19,242 nucleotides of DNA, from NCBI GenBank assembly GCA_023399095.1, contig JAEWQS010000177.1, forward strand, positions 1 through 19,242, written 5' to 3'. The notes under the pieces are model-generated. The model did not search any database. It had not been told where the DNA came from and saw only the letters and a program-made list of their open reading frames with translations. Of the stretch, positions 1 through 7,466 are shown piece by piece. The position numbers and the translations under genes are program-made. The stretch is from Bacillota bacterium. GTDB lineage: Bacteria; Bacillota; Clostridia; Christensenellales; SZUA-584. The first letter of the stretch is position 1, and every line of letters starts with the position of its first letter.

Positions 1-307
1 GGAGATTCCATCTTCCAAGGTCTATGAGGATGATAAGGTACTCGCTTTTCATGATATTGATAAAAAGGCGCCTGTCCATGTTTTGATAATTCCAAAGAAG
101 CACATCGATTCTTTGGCGGCGCTCGAAACATCAGATTTCGATACAGTTGCGAACATGATGCAGGTGGTTCAAAAGCTTGCGGCTGATTTCGGTCTTATAG
201 ACGGTTTCCGTGTGGTTGCCAACACAGGAAAAGATGGCGGACAAACCGTCAACCATCTGCATTTTCATCTGTTTGGCGGGCGCTCGCTTGGCTGGCCACC
301 GGGATGA
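1..307 (+). CDS. HIT-family nucleotide hydrolase (HinT-like), 5' end missing
   Basis: This is the C-terminal part of a histidine-triad protein. The open frame runs from base 2 with no start in the window, and about 10 residues or so are probably lost. Visible features are the FHDIDKKAPVHVLIIPKKH stretch of the HIT fold, the NTGKDGGQTVNHLHFHLFGG segment carrying the catalytic triad HxHxH, and the family-typical WPPG C-terminus just before TGA. HinT proteins are cytoplasmic purine nucleoside phosphoramidases that cleave AMP-N bonds; the true physiological substrate is generally unclear. The downstream gap suggests it ends its own transcript. The family call is secure; the exact substrate is not. 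Confidence 0.93.
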   Translation, partial: EIPSSKVYEDDKVLAFHDIDKKAPVHVLIIPKKHIDSLAALETSDFDTVANMMQVVQKLAADFGLIDGFRVVANTGKDGGQTVNHLHFHLFGGRSLGWPPG

Positions 308-331
308 CTCGAACATCACCAAGAATTATTT

Positions 332-359
332 AACCGTTTAACAATTTGTTTTTACGGTT
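332..359 (+). terminator. weak AT-rich hairpin, possible terminator after the HIT gene
   Basis: AACCGT (332-337) can pair with ACGGTT (354-359), and inside it AACA (340-343) can pair with TGTT (347-350), with a small internal loop between. A T-rich run follows. The stem is low in GC, so this is a tentative rho-independent terminator. Confidence 0.3.
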
Positions 360-453
360 TATTTCTTTGTTTATATCCGTTATACTTTAACTTATTATGA
401 AGTTTCACTTTATTATTCACAAAAAAGTTATTAATCCTATACACGGTATATAG

Positions 454-459
454 TATAAT
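454..459 (+). promoter_or_regulatory. -10 box of probable galU promoter
   Basis: A perfect TATAAT lies 32 bases upstream of the galU start in an AT-rich gap. The hexamer 17 bases further upstream (TTAATC, 431-436) matches the -35 consensus at only three positions, so the -35 assignment is poor. The 308-491 gap otherwise holds only the weak hairpin and the galU ribosome binding site. Confidence 0.45.
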
Positions 460-491
460 ATATTGGTTATGGGGAAAACTGGAGGTTATAA

Positions 492-1367
492 ATGAAAATT
501 AAAAAAGCGGTGATTCCGGCGGCCGGTCTCGGCACGCGTTTTTTACCCGCAACAAAAGCACAGCCCAAAGAAATGCTGCCCATCGTTGATAAGCCTACGA
601 TTCAGTATATCGTAGAGGAAGCGATAAACGCAGGCATCGAAAGCATTTTGATTATCACAGGACGCGGTAAACGCAATATCGAAGATCATTTTGACAAGTC
701 GTATGAACTCGAATCCGAGCTCAAAAGAAAAGGCAACACCTCACTGCTAAACATGGTTGAGGACATTTCGCATCTTGTCAACGTTTTTTATGTTCGTCAG
801 AAGGAAGCTATGGGACTGGGGCATGCCATCGGCTGTGCGCGGGATTTCGTTAGGAATGAGCCGTTTGCGGTGCTGCTGGGTGACGATGTGGTGGTATCTG
901 AGCAGCCAGCAATCGGACAACTCATGGAGGTCTATGAAAAAAGAGGTGCTTCTGTGCTCGGCGTCCAACGTGTGGATAAAACAGACGTAGATAAATATGG
1001 CGTGATTGATCCTGCAAACGATATAAACGGAGGACGGCTGCATGAGGTGAAAGATCTTGTAGAAAAACCTTCAGCAGATGAGGCGCCGTCAAACCTTGCA
1101 ATACTCGGACGCTATATTATTACGCCTGAAATATTCGATATATTGGCTGTTCAGCAGCCGGGTAAAAATGGCGAAATACAGCTCACAGACGCGTTGAAAA
1201 CACTGACGAATTCGCAGGGCATGTATGCTTATGAGTTCGAAGGCAAACGCTATGATGTGGGAGACAAGCTCGGCTTTTTGAAGGCCACCGTGGAATTTGC
1301 TTTGAGTCGTGATGATTTGAGCCAAAGCTTTGGTGCTTATTTAAAAAACGTTGTAAAGGATCTGTAA
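492..1367 (+). CDS. galU: UTP-glucose-1-phosphate uridylyltransferase
   Basis: Cytoplasmic enzyme making UDP-glucose from UTP and glucose-1-phosphate, feeding cell-envelope glycan and glycolipid synthesis. At 291 residues it has the normal GalU length. The N-terminal nucleotide-binding signature is AAGLGTRFLPATKAQPKEML (residues 10-29), with the family Lys26/Glu27. GDD at 130-132 is the metal/sugar-nucleotide site, VEKP follows after the middle, and EGKRYDVGDKLGFLKA is near the C-terminus. The ATG is preceded by a strong GGAGG (481-485) with 6 bases spacing, which fixes the start. ahcY begins one base after the stop, suggesting co-transcription although the two functions are not obviously related. 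GalU/GtaB assignment is confident; a close nucleotidyltransferase with another sugar is unlikely. Confidence 0.95.
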   Translation: MKIKKAVIPAAGLGTRFLPATKAQPKEMLPIVDKPTIQYIVEEAINAGIESILIITGRGKRNIEDHFDKSYELESELKRKGNTSLLNMVEDISHLVNVFYVRQKEAMGLGHAIGCARDFVRNEPFAVLLGDDVVVSEQPAIGQLMEVYEKRGASVLGVQRVDKTDVDKYGVIDPANDINGGRLHEVKDLVEKPSADEAPSNLAILGRYIITPEIFDILAVQQPGKNGEIQLTDALKTLTNSQGMYAYEFEGKRYDVGDKLGFLKATVEFALSRDDLSQSFGAYLKNVVKDL

Positions 1368-1368
1368 T

Positions 1369-2610
1369 ATGAGTGAAATCAAAGACATCAAGCTGGCGTC
1401 CGCAGGGGAGATGAAAATCGAATGGGTTAAAAAGCACATGCCGGTGCTTTCGTTTCTTGAGAAAAGATTCGAGATCGAAAAGCCCTTTAAGGATGTTAAG
1501 GTAGCGCTTTCTGTACATCTCGAGGCGAAAACCGCATACCTATGCCGCGTGCTCAAAAGCGGAGGCGCTTTGATGTCTGTAACGGGTTCAAATCCGCTGT
1601 CCACGCAGGACGACGTCGCCGCAGCATTGGTGAACGGAGGGATTGATGTATTCGCGTGGCACGCTGCCACCGCGAAGGAATATGAGCGGCACATATCCAT
1701 GACACTGGATAATGAGCCCGATGCCGTGATAGATGACGGTGCAGACCTTTCCGAAGCACTGCATACGAGAGATAAAAGCAAAGCTCGAAACGTCATTGGT
1801 TCTTGTGAAGAGACAACCACAGGCTTGCTTCGCTACAGAGCGCGTGAGCGTGATAAATCACTGTTGTTCCCTGTTGTCGCTGTGAACGATGCAGACTGCA
1901 AACATCTATTTGATAATCGCTACGGTACGGGGCAATCCGTTTGGGACGGTATTATGCGCACCACAAACCTTGTGGTGGCTGGCAAGGCCGTTGTGGTTGC
2001 GGGCTATGGCTGGTGTGGCAAAGGCATTGCACTCAGAGCCAAAGGCCTTGGTGCACGCGTTATCGTGACAGAGATTGATCCCATCCGTGCTATGGAAGCG
2101 GCCATGGACGGATACGACGTAATGACGATGGACGAAGCCGCAAGTCTTGGTGATATATTTGTCACAGTGACCGGCTGCAATGATGTGATATGCGAAAAAC
2201 ATTTCAAGAAGATGAAGAATGGGGCGATACTCTCAAATGCGGGGCATTTCAACGTGGAAATAAGCATCCCCGGGCTTGAATCGCTCGCTAAAAGCAGCTA
2301 TATGGCGCGCCATAACATCATGGCTTATGATCTTGGCGGAAAGACGGTATACCTTCTCGCTGAAGGCAGGCTTGTCAATCTGGCTGCGGGAGATGGACAT
2401 CCGGCAGAAATTATGGATCTGAGCTTTGCTATTCAGGCACTGTCGCTTAAGTTCCTTGTTCAAAACAAGGGGAAACTGGAAAACAAGGTTTTCAGCGTAC
2501 CGAGAGATATAGACTTAGAAGTGGCTAGGCTAAAGCTCAAAGCGATGAACATCAGCATTGATTCTCTGAGCGATGAGCAACGCACCTATATGTTTGGAGA
2601 AACGAAATGA
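1369..2610 (+). CDS. ahcY: adenosylhomocysteinase (SAH hydrolase family)
   Basis: Family enzymes reversibly split S-adenosylhomocysteine (SAH), the product of SAM-dependent methylation, into adenosine and homocysteine using tightly bound NAD. The 413-residue protein is the short form seen in many anaerobes and thermophiles. It shows the N-terminal substrate domain (GGALMSVTGSNPLSTQDDVA), EETTTGLLR, the NAD-binding loop GYGWCGKG (residues 212-219), NAGHFNVEI (290-298) and AAGDGHPAEIMDLSFA near the C-terminus. The C-terminal Lys-Tyr tail of longer SAHHs is not seen; it ends LSDEQRTYMFGETK. The start follows AAAGGA (1355-1360), inside the end of galU. It overlaps the next gene, an SAH/MTA deaminase-family member, by 4 bases (ATGA). 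That raises the possibility that the physiological substrate is S-inosylhomocysteine rather than SAH, as described in methanogens. Family sure; substrate open. Confidence 0.93.
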   Translation: MSEIKDIKLASAGEMKIEWVKKHMPVLSFLEKRFEIEKPFKDVKVALSVHLEAKTAYLCRVLKSGGALMSVTGSNPLSTQDDVAAALVNGGIDVFAWHAATAKEYERHISMTLDNEPDAVIDDGADLSEALHTRDKSKARNVIGSCEETTTGLLRYRARERDKSLLFPVVAVNDADCKHLFDNRYGTGQSVWDGIMRTTNLVVAGKAVVVAGYGWCGKGIALRAKGLGARVIVTEIDPIRAMEAAMDGYDVMTMDEAASLGDIFVTVTGCNDVICEKHFKKMKNGAILSNAGHFNVEISIPGLESLAKSSYMARHNIMAYDLGGKTVYLLAEGRLVNLAAGDGHPAEIMDLSFAIQALSLKFLVQNKGKLENKVFSVPRDIDLEVARLKLKAMNISIDSLSDEQRTYMFGETK

Positions 2611-3893
2611 GTGTACGAATCAATAACGGCTATCTGATTACGGCCAACGCGCCTAGCGATTGTATGGAAGGTTGTGTTATAGTCAAAGATGACATAATTG
2701 TCTATTCAGGACCAGAAGCACAGGCTCCTGATATCGCAGTTGCGCGTACAATAGATGCTAACGGGGGTATTATCGCACCCGGCTTCGTCAATACGCACAC
2801 GCATGTGGCAATGAATCTGCTGCGAGGCTATGCGGACGACATGGCACTGATGGACTGGCTGCAAAACAGCATATGGCCCGCCGAGGCAAAGCTTAATGAA
2901 GAGGCTGTTTATTGGGGCACGATGCTTGCGATCTCAGAAATGGTTGCGGGCGGCATCACGTGTTTTTCGGATATGTATAACTTCACTGAGCAGATAGCCA
3001 AAGCAGCGAACCACGCCGGCATCCGTGCCCTAATTTCGACGGCTGTGCTTGATATTGACGGACAGGGCGACATGCGTCTTGAAAAAGCGGCTGCACTTTT
3101 CGACATCGTTAAGGACTATAAACGCGTGAATGCGGTGATCGGTCCGCATGCTGAATATACGGTAAGCCCTGCAATGTTTAAAAAGATCGGACAGCTTGCG
3201 CAAAAGCAGAACTCGCGCATCCATGTGCACATTTCTGAAACTTATGGCGAGCACAATGAGTGCATTGAGCGGCACGGCAAAACGCCAATCGGCCTTTTGA
3301 ACAGCCTTGGTCTTTTGGAGCTTCCTGTGATGGCGGCTCATTGCGTCTGGATCAGCGACGAGGATATGGCCGTGATGGCGAAGAAGGACATCAGCGTCCT
3401 CTCTTGTCCCGGCAGCAATCTTAAGCTCGGCAGCGGTATTGCGCGTGTGGGAAAAATGATGGAGACGGGTGTCAATGTGAGCTGCGCGACAGACGGCGCG
3501 GCCAGCAATAACAACCTATCCATGATGGAAGAGATGACACTTATCTCGCTGCTCCAAAAAGGCGTGAATCGTCAGCCAACGTTGATTCCTGCAAAAACGG
3601 CTGTCAAGATCGCCACTATCAACGGAGCCAAAGCGTTGGGGTTGGAACAGATTACCGGCAGCATTGAAGCGGGTAAACAAGCAGACCTTGTGGTGATAGA
3701 TACGTCCGGTGTGCGTTACTGCCCCAAGACGAATCTGCTGCATCATTTCGTGTACAGTGGTTCGGATGCAGATGTCAAGCTTACAATGGTCGGCGGCGAC
3801 ATACTATATGAAAACGGAAACATCACTTTCGGAGATATTGAGGAGATAAAAGCGAAAGCGTCGCAGCATGCGGCAAAGCTCATTAAATGTTAA
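2607..3893 (+). CDS. mtaD: 5-methylthioadenosine/S-adenosylhomocysteine deaminase-family amidohydrolase
   Basis: A 428-residue metal-dependent amidohydrolase. Known members deaminate the adenine ring of methylthioadenosine, SAH or adenosine, giving the inosyl compound and ammonia. Visible features in order: a small N-terminal beta domain; HTH metal ligands His64 and His66 in GFVNTHTHVAMNLLRGYADD; HVHISETYGE; AAHCVWISDEDM; SCPGSNLKLGSGIARV; the CATDGAASNNNLSMMEEM segment with the metal-binding Asp; and the C-terminal IEAGKQADLVVID strand typical of the superfamily. Start ATG 2607 overlaps the ahcY stop (ATGA), with GGAGA at 2596-2600, so the two are translationally coupled. Coupling to ahcY supports SAH as a relevant substrate. 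Guanine or other aminohydrolase activity cannot be excluded from sequence. Confidence 0.88.
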   Translation: MSVRINNGYLITANAPSDCMEGCVIVKDDIIVYSGPEAQAPDIAVARTIDANGGIIAPGFVNTHTHVAMNLLRGYADDMALMDWLQNSIWPAEAKLNEEAVYWGTMLAISEMVAGGITCFSDMYNFTEQIAKAANHAGIRALISTAVLDIDGQGDMRLEKAAALFDIVKDYKRVNAVIGPHAEYTVSPAMFKKIGQLAQKQNSRIHVHISETYGEHNECIERHGKTPIGLLNSLGLLELPVMAAHCVWISDEDMAVMAKKDISVLSCPGSNLKLGSGIARVGKMMETGVNVSCATDGAASNNNLSMMEEMTLISLLQKGVNRQPTLIPAKTAVKIATINGAKALGLEQITGSIEAGKQADLVVIDTSGVRYCPKTNLLHHFVYSGSDADVKLTMVGGDILYENGNITFGDIEEIKAKASQHAAKLIKC

Positions 3894-3904
3894 GGGGGAT
3901 ACAG

Positions 3905-5680
3905 TTGAAAAAACTGCGTTTTCTTATAGCGCTACTTATATTAATAAGCAGTTTATTGGCCGGTTGTATACCTGTTAATGATCAGGAAAGAGCACCTCAG
4001 TCAGCAACTGGCGGTGTCGCTACTGATGCGAAAAATATAAACTTAAATAATGTCGACATTGCACAGCCGAATGACAAAACGGTGGTGACATTTTCTCTCA
4101 TTAGCGGCAATCGCAAAGCGGGGCATCCTGAATCTAAGCTCACGGAGCTGCCCGCTTACGCGATCAATCTGCTTGCTCAACCGCAGCGGCTGATGATACG
4201 TTTTGAAAACATCAGCTTCTGGTCGTATGATGAGGAAAAACCCTCATGGGCTATTTCCGATTTTGTTCTGGGATTGTTCAGTGAGATTCCGGCCGATGAC
4301 AACTCACTAATCATCTATATACAGCTTTCCAGATCGGCAAGCTTTGATGTGATTGAAGAAGATGGCAACCTGACAATAACGTTAACTCCCAAAAAAGAAA
4401 ATGAAGGTACAAAGTATTATTGTGTGTCCAATTCATTTTATGAGCATCAGGAGGGACGCTGGCCGGATACAATCGACATGCTGCCGGTTTTGTGCAGTGA
4501 CCTTCAAAACAAGCTGCTTATCTCGAAGCCTTTCGATACAAAAGAAGAAGCAGAAAGCTATATGCAAAATATTAAAGCACCGCTTAAGGAAGCTTTGCCC
4601 GACGCAGTTTTATCTATCATAGATTTGTCAAAGAATGCACTGCCTGATTTTATCACAAGCATTGGATACTTGCAGGTAGAGGGCAGGCATGTGCTTATGA
4701 AAGACGGGGTATATCCTAAGCTGTCCGTGCTGCTAGACAATGGGAGATATCTTGCCACTGCTTCGGACGGCCGCATTGCTTTTTCTCGTCCTTATAAGCC
4801 TGATGAGCCGGTGTTTGAACAGGATAAGTTTCTCATGTCGGAACGGCTATGGACTCAGGACTCAACTGGACGTTCACAAAGTATTAACGCATCTGAATTC
4901 TTTGGAATTCAAAAAGCTGATTTTTCGGTTGACGGACGTTATGTGGCCATACTCGATGAATCCATCGAAAACAGAGTGCTTTATGTGTACGATTTCGAGA
5001 GCAGAATTCTCATCAATCTGGGTGAAGAGGGCTTTGGAAGCCAAACGGTTGATTTCGCGTGGTCAGATGCAAGCGATACGCTTTTTGCGATGACAGGAAA
5101 TGATGCCACAAAGCAGATGAAATCCTGCACATTTTCTGATGAAGGCAGCTTTAGAATTGAAGCTGTGGAAGAACAAGAGGGGGCAGAAGGTCATGTCGCT
5201 GTCTGGCAGGGGCGACTGTTTTTTGCGGACAGTGTGGCTGGAAAAGTTTATGAGATCGGTGAAACACGGCGTGAGATTACCAGTGGTGTTGATATTCGTG
5301 TCCAACCGGATTCAAACTATCTGCTTGTGTTGGAAACGAAACCTCCGCAAGACGAGCAAGTGTTGACCAGCCTTAAGCTATGTGATATCGATTCTGGCGA
5401 AACACAATATATCGTTCAAGATACTGTTATCGAAAATTTCGGTTTCATGCAGAGCGGCAAGGCTTATTATTTGGATGCCATGGTTAAAGATCCAACAGTC
5501 AACTATCCTTATAGTCTTTATGAATATGACGTGGCAAAAGGCACTCTGGATGAAATTGCGCTTAGCAGCACAAACGAGTTTGCCACATCAGCAACGGGTA
5601 TGTTATACTTTATCGATTATTTAGGCGACGTTAACAACGCCTTTTATGCCACTTATATATACGACTTAAGCATGAAATAA
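3905..5680 (+). CDS. lipoprotein with AMIN-like domain and beta-propeller-like C-terminus, function unknown
   Basis: I do not recognise a named gene. The TTG start at 3905 is chosen because AAGGGGG (3892-3898) lies 6 bases upstream and the product then begins with a compact signal peptide: Lys/Arg, a hydrophobic core, then LLAGC with lipidated Cys21. An in-frame ATG at 3887 lacks a ribosome binding site and would overlap mtaD. The 591-residue product has three parts. Residues about 48-164 resemble an AMIN domain (strands around AINLLAQPQRLMIRFENI and a closing FDVIEEDGNLTITLTPKK). Residues about 168-240 weakly resemble SPOR (KYYCVSNSF ... SKPFDTKEEAESY). Residues about 250-591 hold repeated beta-strand units such as DFSVDGRYVAILDES and VLYVYDF, as in TolB/WD40-like propellers. 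It is expected on the outer face of the membrane, perhaps binding cell wall. The domain reading is by eye and tentative; the lipoprotein call is firm. Confidence 0.8.
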   Translation: MKKLRFLIALLILISSLLAGCIPVNDQERAPQSATGGVATDAKNINLNNVDIAQPNDKTVVTFSLISGNRKAGHPESKLTELPAYAINLLAQPQRLMIRFENISFWSYDEEKPSWAISDFVLGLFSEIPADDNSLIIYIQLSRSASFDVIEEDGNLTITLTPKKENEGTKYYCVSNSFYEHQEGRWPDTIDMLPVLCSDLQNKLLISKPFDTKEEAESYMQNIKAPLKEALPDAVLSIIDLSKNALPDFITSIGYLQVEGRHVLMKDGVYPKLSVLLDNGRYLATASDGRIAFSRPYKPDEPVFEQDKFLMSERLWTQDSTGRSQSINASEFFGIQKADFSVDGRYVAILDESIENRVLYVYDFESRILINLGEEGFGSQTVDFAWSDASDTLFAMTGNDATKQMKSCTFSDEGSFRIEAVEEQEGAEGHVAVWQGRLFFADSVAGKVYEIGETRREITSGVDIRVQPDSNYLLVLETKPPQDEQVLTSLKLCDIDSGETQYIVQDTVIENFGFMQSGKAYYLDAMVKDPTVNYPYSLYEYDVAKGTLDEIALSSTNEFATSATGMLYFIDYLGDVNNAFYATYIYDLSMK

Positions 5681-5699
5681 TGATTTTTAGGAGGACGGC

Positions 5700-5987
5700 A
5701 TGCAGGTTCCCATTTCCGAAGTGGAAAAAATAGCGACGCTTTCACGGTTGAGCTTTAGCGACGAAGAAAAAAAACAATATCAACATCATCTTGAAGCCAT
5801 ATTAATGTCCGCACAGCGCCTTGAAGAATTGGATACAAAGGGAGTTTTGCCAACAGCGCATATTCAAGGAGTGGAAAACGTGCTGAGGCGGGATGCGGTT
5901 GAGAAGAGCATGGATAACGATAAACTGACGGCAAACGCACCCGAACGTGAAAACGGGTGTTTCATCGTGCCCAAGGTTGTTGAATGA
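5700..5987 (+). CDS. gatC: Asp/Glu-tRNA amidotransferase subunit C
   Basis: Small 95-residue subunit that clamps GatA to GatB and stabilises the heterotrimer. It shows the family N-terminus VEKIATLSRLSFSDEEKKQY, the helix MSAQRLEELDTKGVLPTAH and the C-terminal FIVPKVVE. A consensus AGGAGG (5689-5694) precedes the ATG by 5 bases. It sits first in gatCAB; its stop is overlapped by the gatA ribosome binding site. Length and order are standard. Confidence 0.95.
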   Translation: MQVPISEVEKIATLSRLSFSDEEKKQYQHHLEAILMSAQRLEELDTKGVLPTAHIQGVENVLRRDAVEKSMDNDKLTANAPERENGCFIVPKVVE

Positions 5988-5996
5988 GGTGACACA

Positions 5997-7466
5997 TTGA
6001 AAGCATATGAATTGAGCATGAAGCAGGCTATGGACAAGCTCGAGGCAAAAGAAATAAGCGCCACAGAGCTCGTTTCAGGTTTGCTGGACAGAATTTCGGA
6101 AAAAGAACCGCAGCTGCGTGCGTTAAATTGTGTTTGCGGTGAGCAGGCCATAAAACAAGCAAAGCGCGCTGATGAAAGACGCGCCAAAGGGGAACAAAAA
6201 AGTGCTTTTGACGGAATCCCCGCCATCATTAAGGATAATATCTGCACCGAAGGCATACCCACCACATGTTCCTCCAAGATGCTGGAGAGCTTTGTCCCAC
6301 CATATGACGCTCATGTTATCGAAAGGTTCAAATCTCTTGGTATCATAACGCTCGCTAAGTCCAATCTGGATGAGTTTGCAATGGGTTCGTCAACTGAAAA
6401 CAGCGCATTTAAAACCACAGCGAATCCTTGGGATTTGCAGCGTGTTCCGGGCGGTTCGTCGGGCGGCAGTGCTGCGGCTGTGTCAGCTGGCTTTGCGCCG
6501 CTGGCTCTTGGTTCCGATACGGGCGGCAGCATCCGCCAGCCTGCGTCATACTGCGGTGTCGTGGGGTTAAAGCCCACATACGGTGCGGTATCACGCTTCG
6601 GTCTCGTGGCCTTCGCTTCGTCTCTCGATCAGATAGGCCCGTTTACGCGCACAATCGAAGACGCGGCTTATTCGCTCAATGCGCTCTGCAGTCACGACAA
6701 ACGCGATTCCACATCGATCGATATGCAGCATCCCGATTATATGCAAGGGTTAAAGGACGGCGTGAAGGGTCTTAAAATCGGCGTTCCCAAAGAATATTTC
6801 GCGGAAGGCTTAGGTGAAGACGCCAAAGCCGCACTTAATAGCGCCATAAAGAAGTATCAAGAGCTTGGAGCGGTTGTGGAGGAAACCACACTGCCGTCAT
6901 TTGATTACGCGCTCAGCGTTTACTACATTATCTCTTCGGCAGAGGCGACATCAAACCTGTCCCGTTACGATGGTGTTAAATACGGACACCGTGCCAAAAA
7001 CTACGATGGCATTGTGGATATGTATGTTCAGTCCCGCAATGAAGGCTTTGGCGCTGAGGTCAAGCGCCGCATGATGCTCGGCAACTATGTGCTCAGTTCG
7101 GGATACTATGACGCGTATTACCTAAAAGCGCTTAAAGTGAGAACACTCATCAAGCGAGACTTTGATGCACTGTTTGAAAAATACGATTGCATTCTTTCGC
7201 CCACCGCGCCGACCCCGGCATTTGTTGCGGGAGAAAAGAGCGATCCGCTGCAGATGTATATGACGGATATCTATACCGTTCCGGTGAACATCGCAGGCCT
7301 GACTGCGGTATCCATGCCGTTTGGCTTGAGCCGCGGCGGGCTTCCCATCGGCGTTCAGCTTATAGCTAAGCCGCTGGGAGAACAGGTGATGCTGCGTACG
7401 GCATATGCGCTTGAACAAACACTGACGCCCATCGGAGCGCCGACATTTAAGGGGGGTGAGCAGTGA
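5997..7466 (+). CDS. gatA: Asp/Glu-tRNA amidotransferase subunit A
   Basis: Amidase subunit of GatCAB. It releases ammonia from glutamine, which is channelled to GatB for conversion of Glu-tRNA(Gln) to Gln-tRNA(Gln), or Asp-tRNA(Asn) to Asn-tRNA(Asn), in the cytoplasm. The 489-residue protein carries the amidase-signature Ser-cisSer-Lys triad: Lys79 in AIIKDN, Ser154 in GGSSGGSAAA and Ser178 in SDTGGSIRQPAS. The start is TTG at 5997, preceded by GAGGTG (5986-5991) overlapping the gatC stop; the product then begins MKAYELSMKQAMDKL, as expected. Its TGA overlaps the start region of gatB. All key residues are present. Confidence 0.97.
   Translation: MKAYELSMKQAMDKLEAKEISATELVSGLLDRISEKEPQLRALNCVCGEQAIKQAKRADERRAKGEQKSAFDGIPAIIKDNICTEGIPTTCSSKMLESFVPPYDAHVIERFKSLGIITLAKSNLDEFAMGSSTENSAFKTTANPWDLQRVPGGSSGGSAAAVSAGFAPLALGSDTGGSIRQPASYCGVVGLKPTYGAVSRFGLVAFASSLDQIGPFTRTIEDAAYSLNALCSHDKRDSTSIDMQHPDYMQGLKDGVKGLKIGVPKEYFAEGLGEDAKAALNSAIKKYQELGAVVEETTLPSFDYALSVYYIISSAEATSNLSRYDGVKYGHRAKNYDGIVDMYVQSRNEGFGAEVKRRMMLGNYVLSSGYYDAYYLKALKVRTLIKRDFDALFEKYDCILSPTAPTPAFVAGEKSDPLQMYMTDIYTVPVNIAGLTAVSMPFGLSRGGLPIGVQLIAKPLGEQVMLRTAYALEQTLTPIGAPTFKGGEQ

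Noticed and set aside
381..386. TATACT as a second -10 box before galU
   Set aside because: No usable -35 at 16-18 bases upstream; in so AT-rich a gap such hexamers are expected by chance.
1341..1820. 159-codon minus-strand open frame over the galU/ahcY junction
   Set aside because: Low-complexity Ser/Ala-rich translation antisense to conserved ahcY; no ribosome binding evidence or family match that I can see.
3887..3904. ATG start at 3887 for the lipoprotein
   Set aside because: No ribosome binding site precedes it and it lies inside mtaD; TTG 3905 has AAGGGGG at 6 bases and a clean lipoprotein signal peptide.
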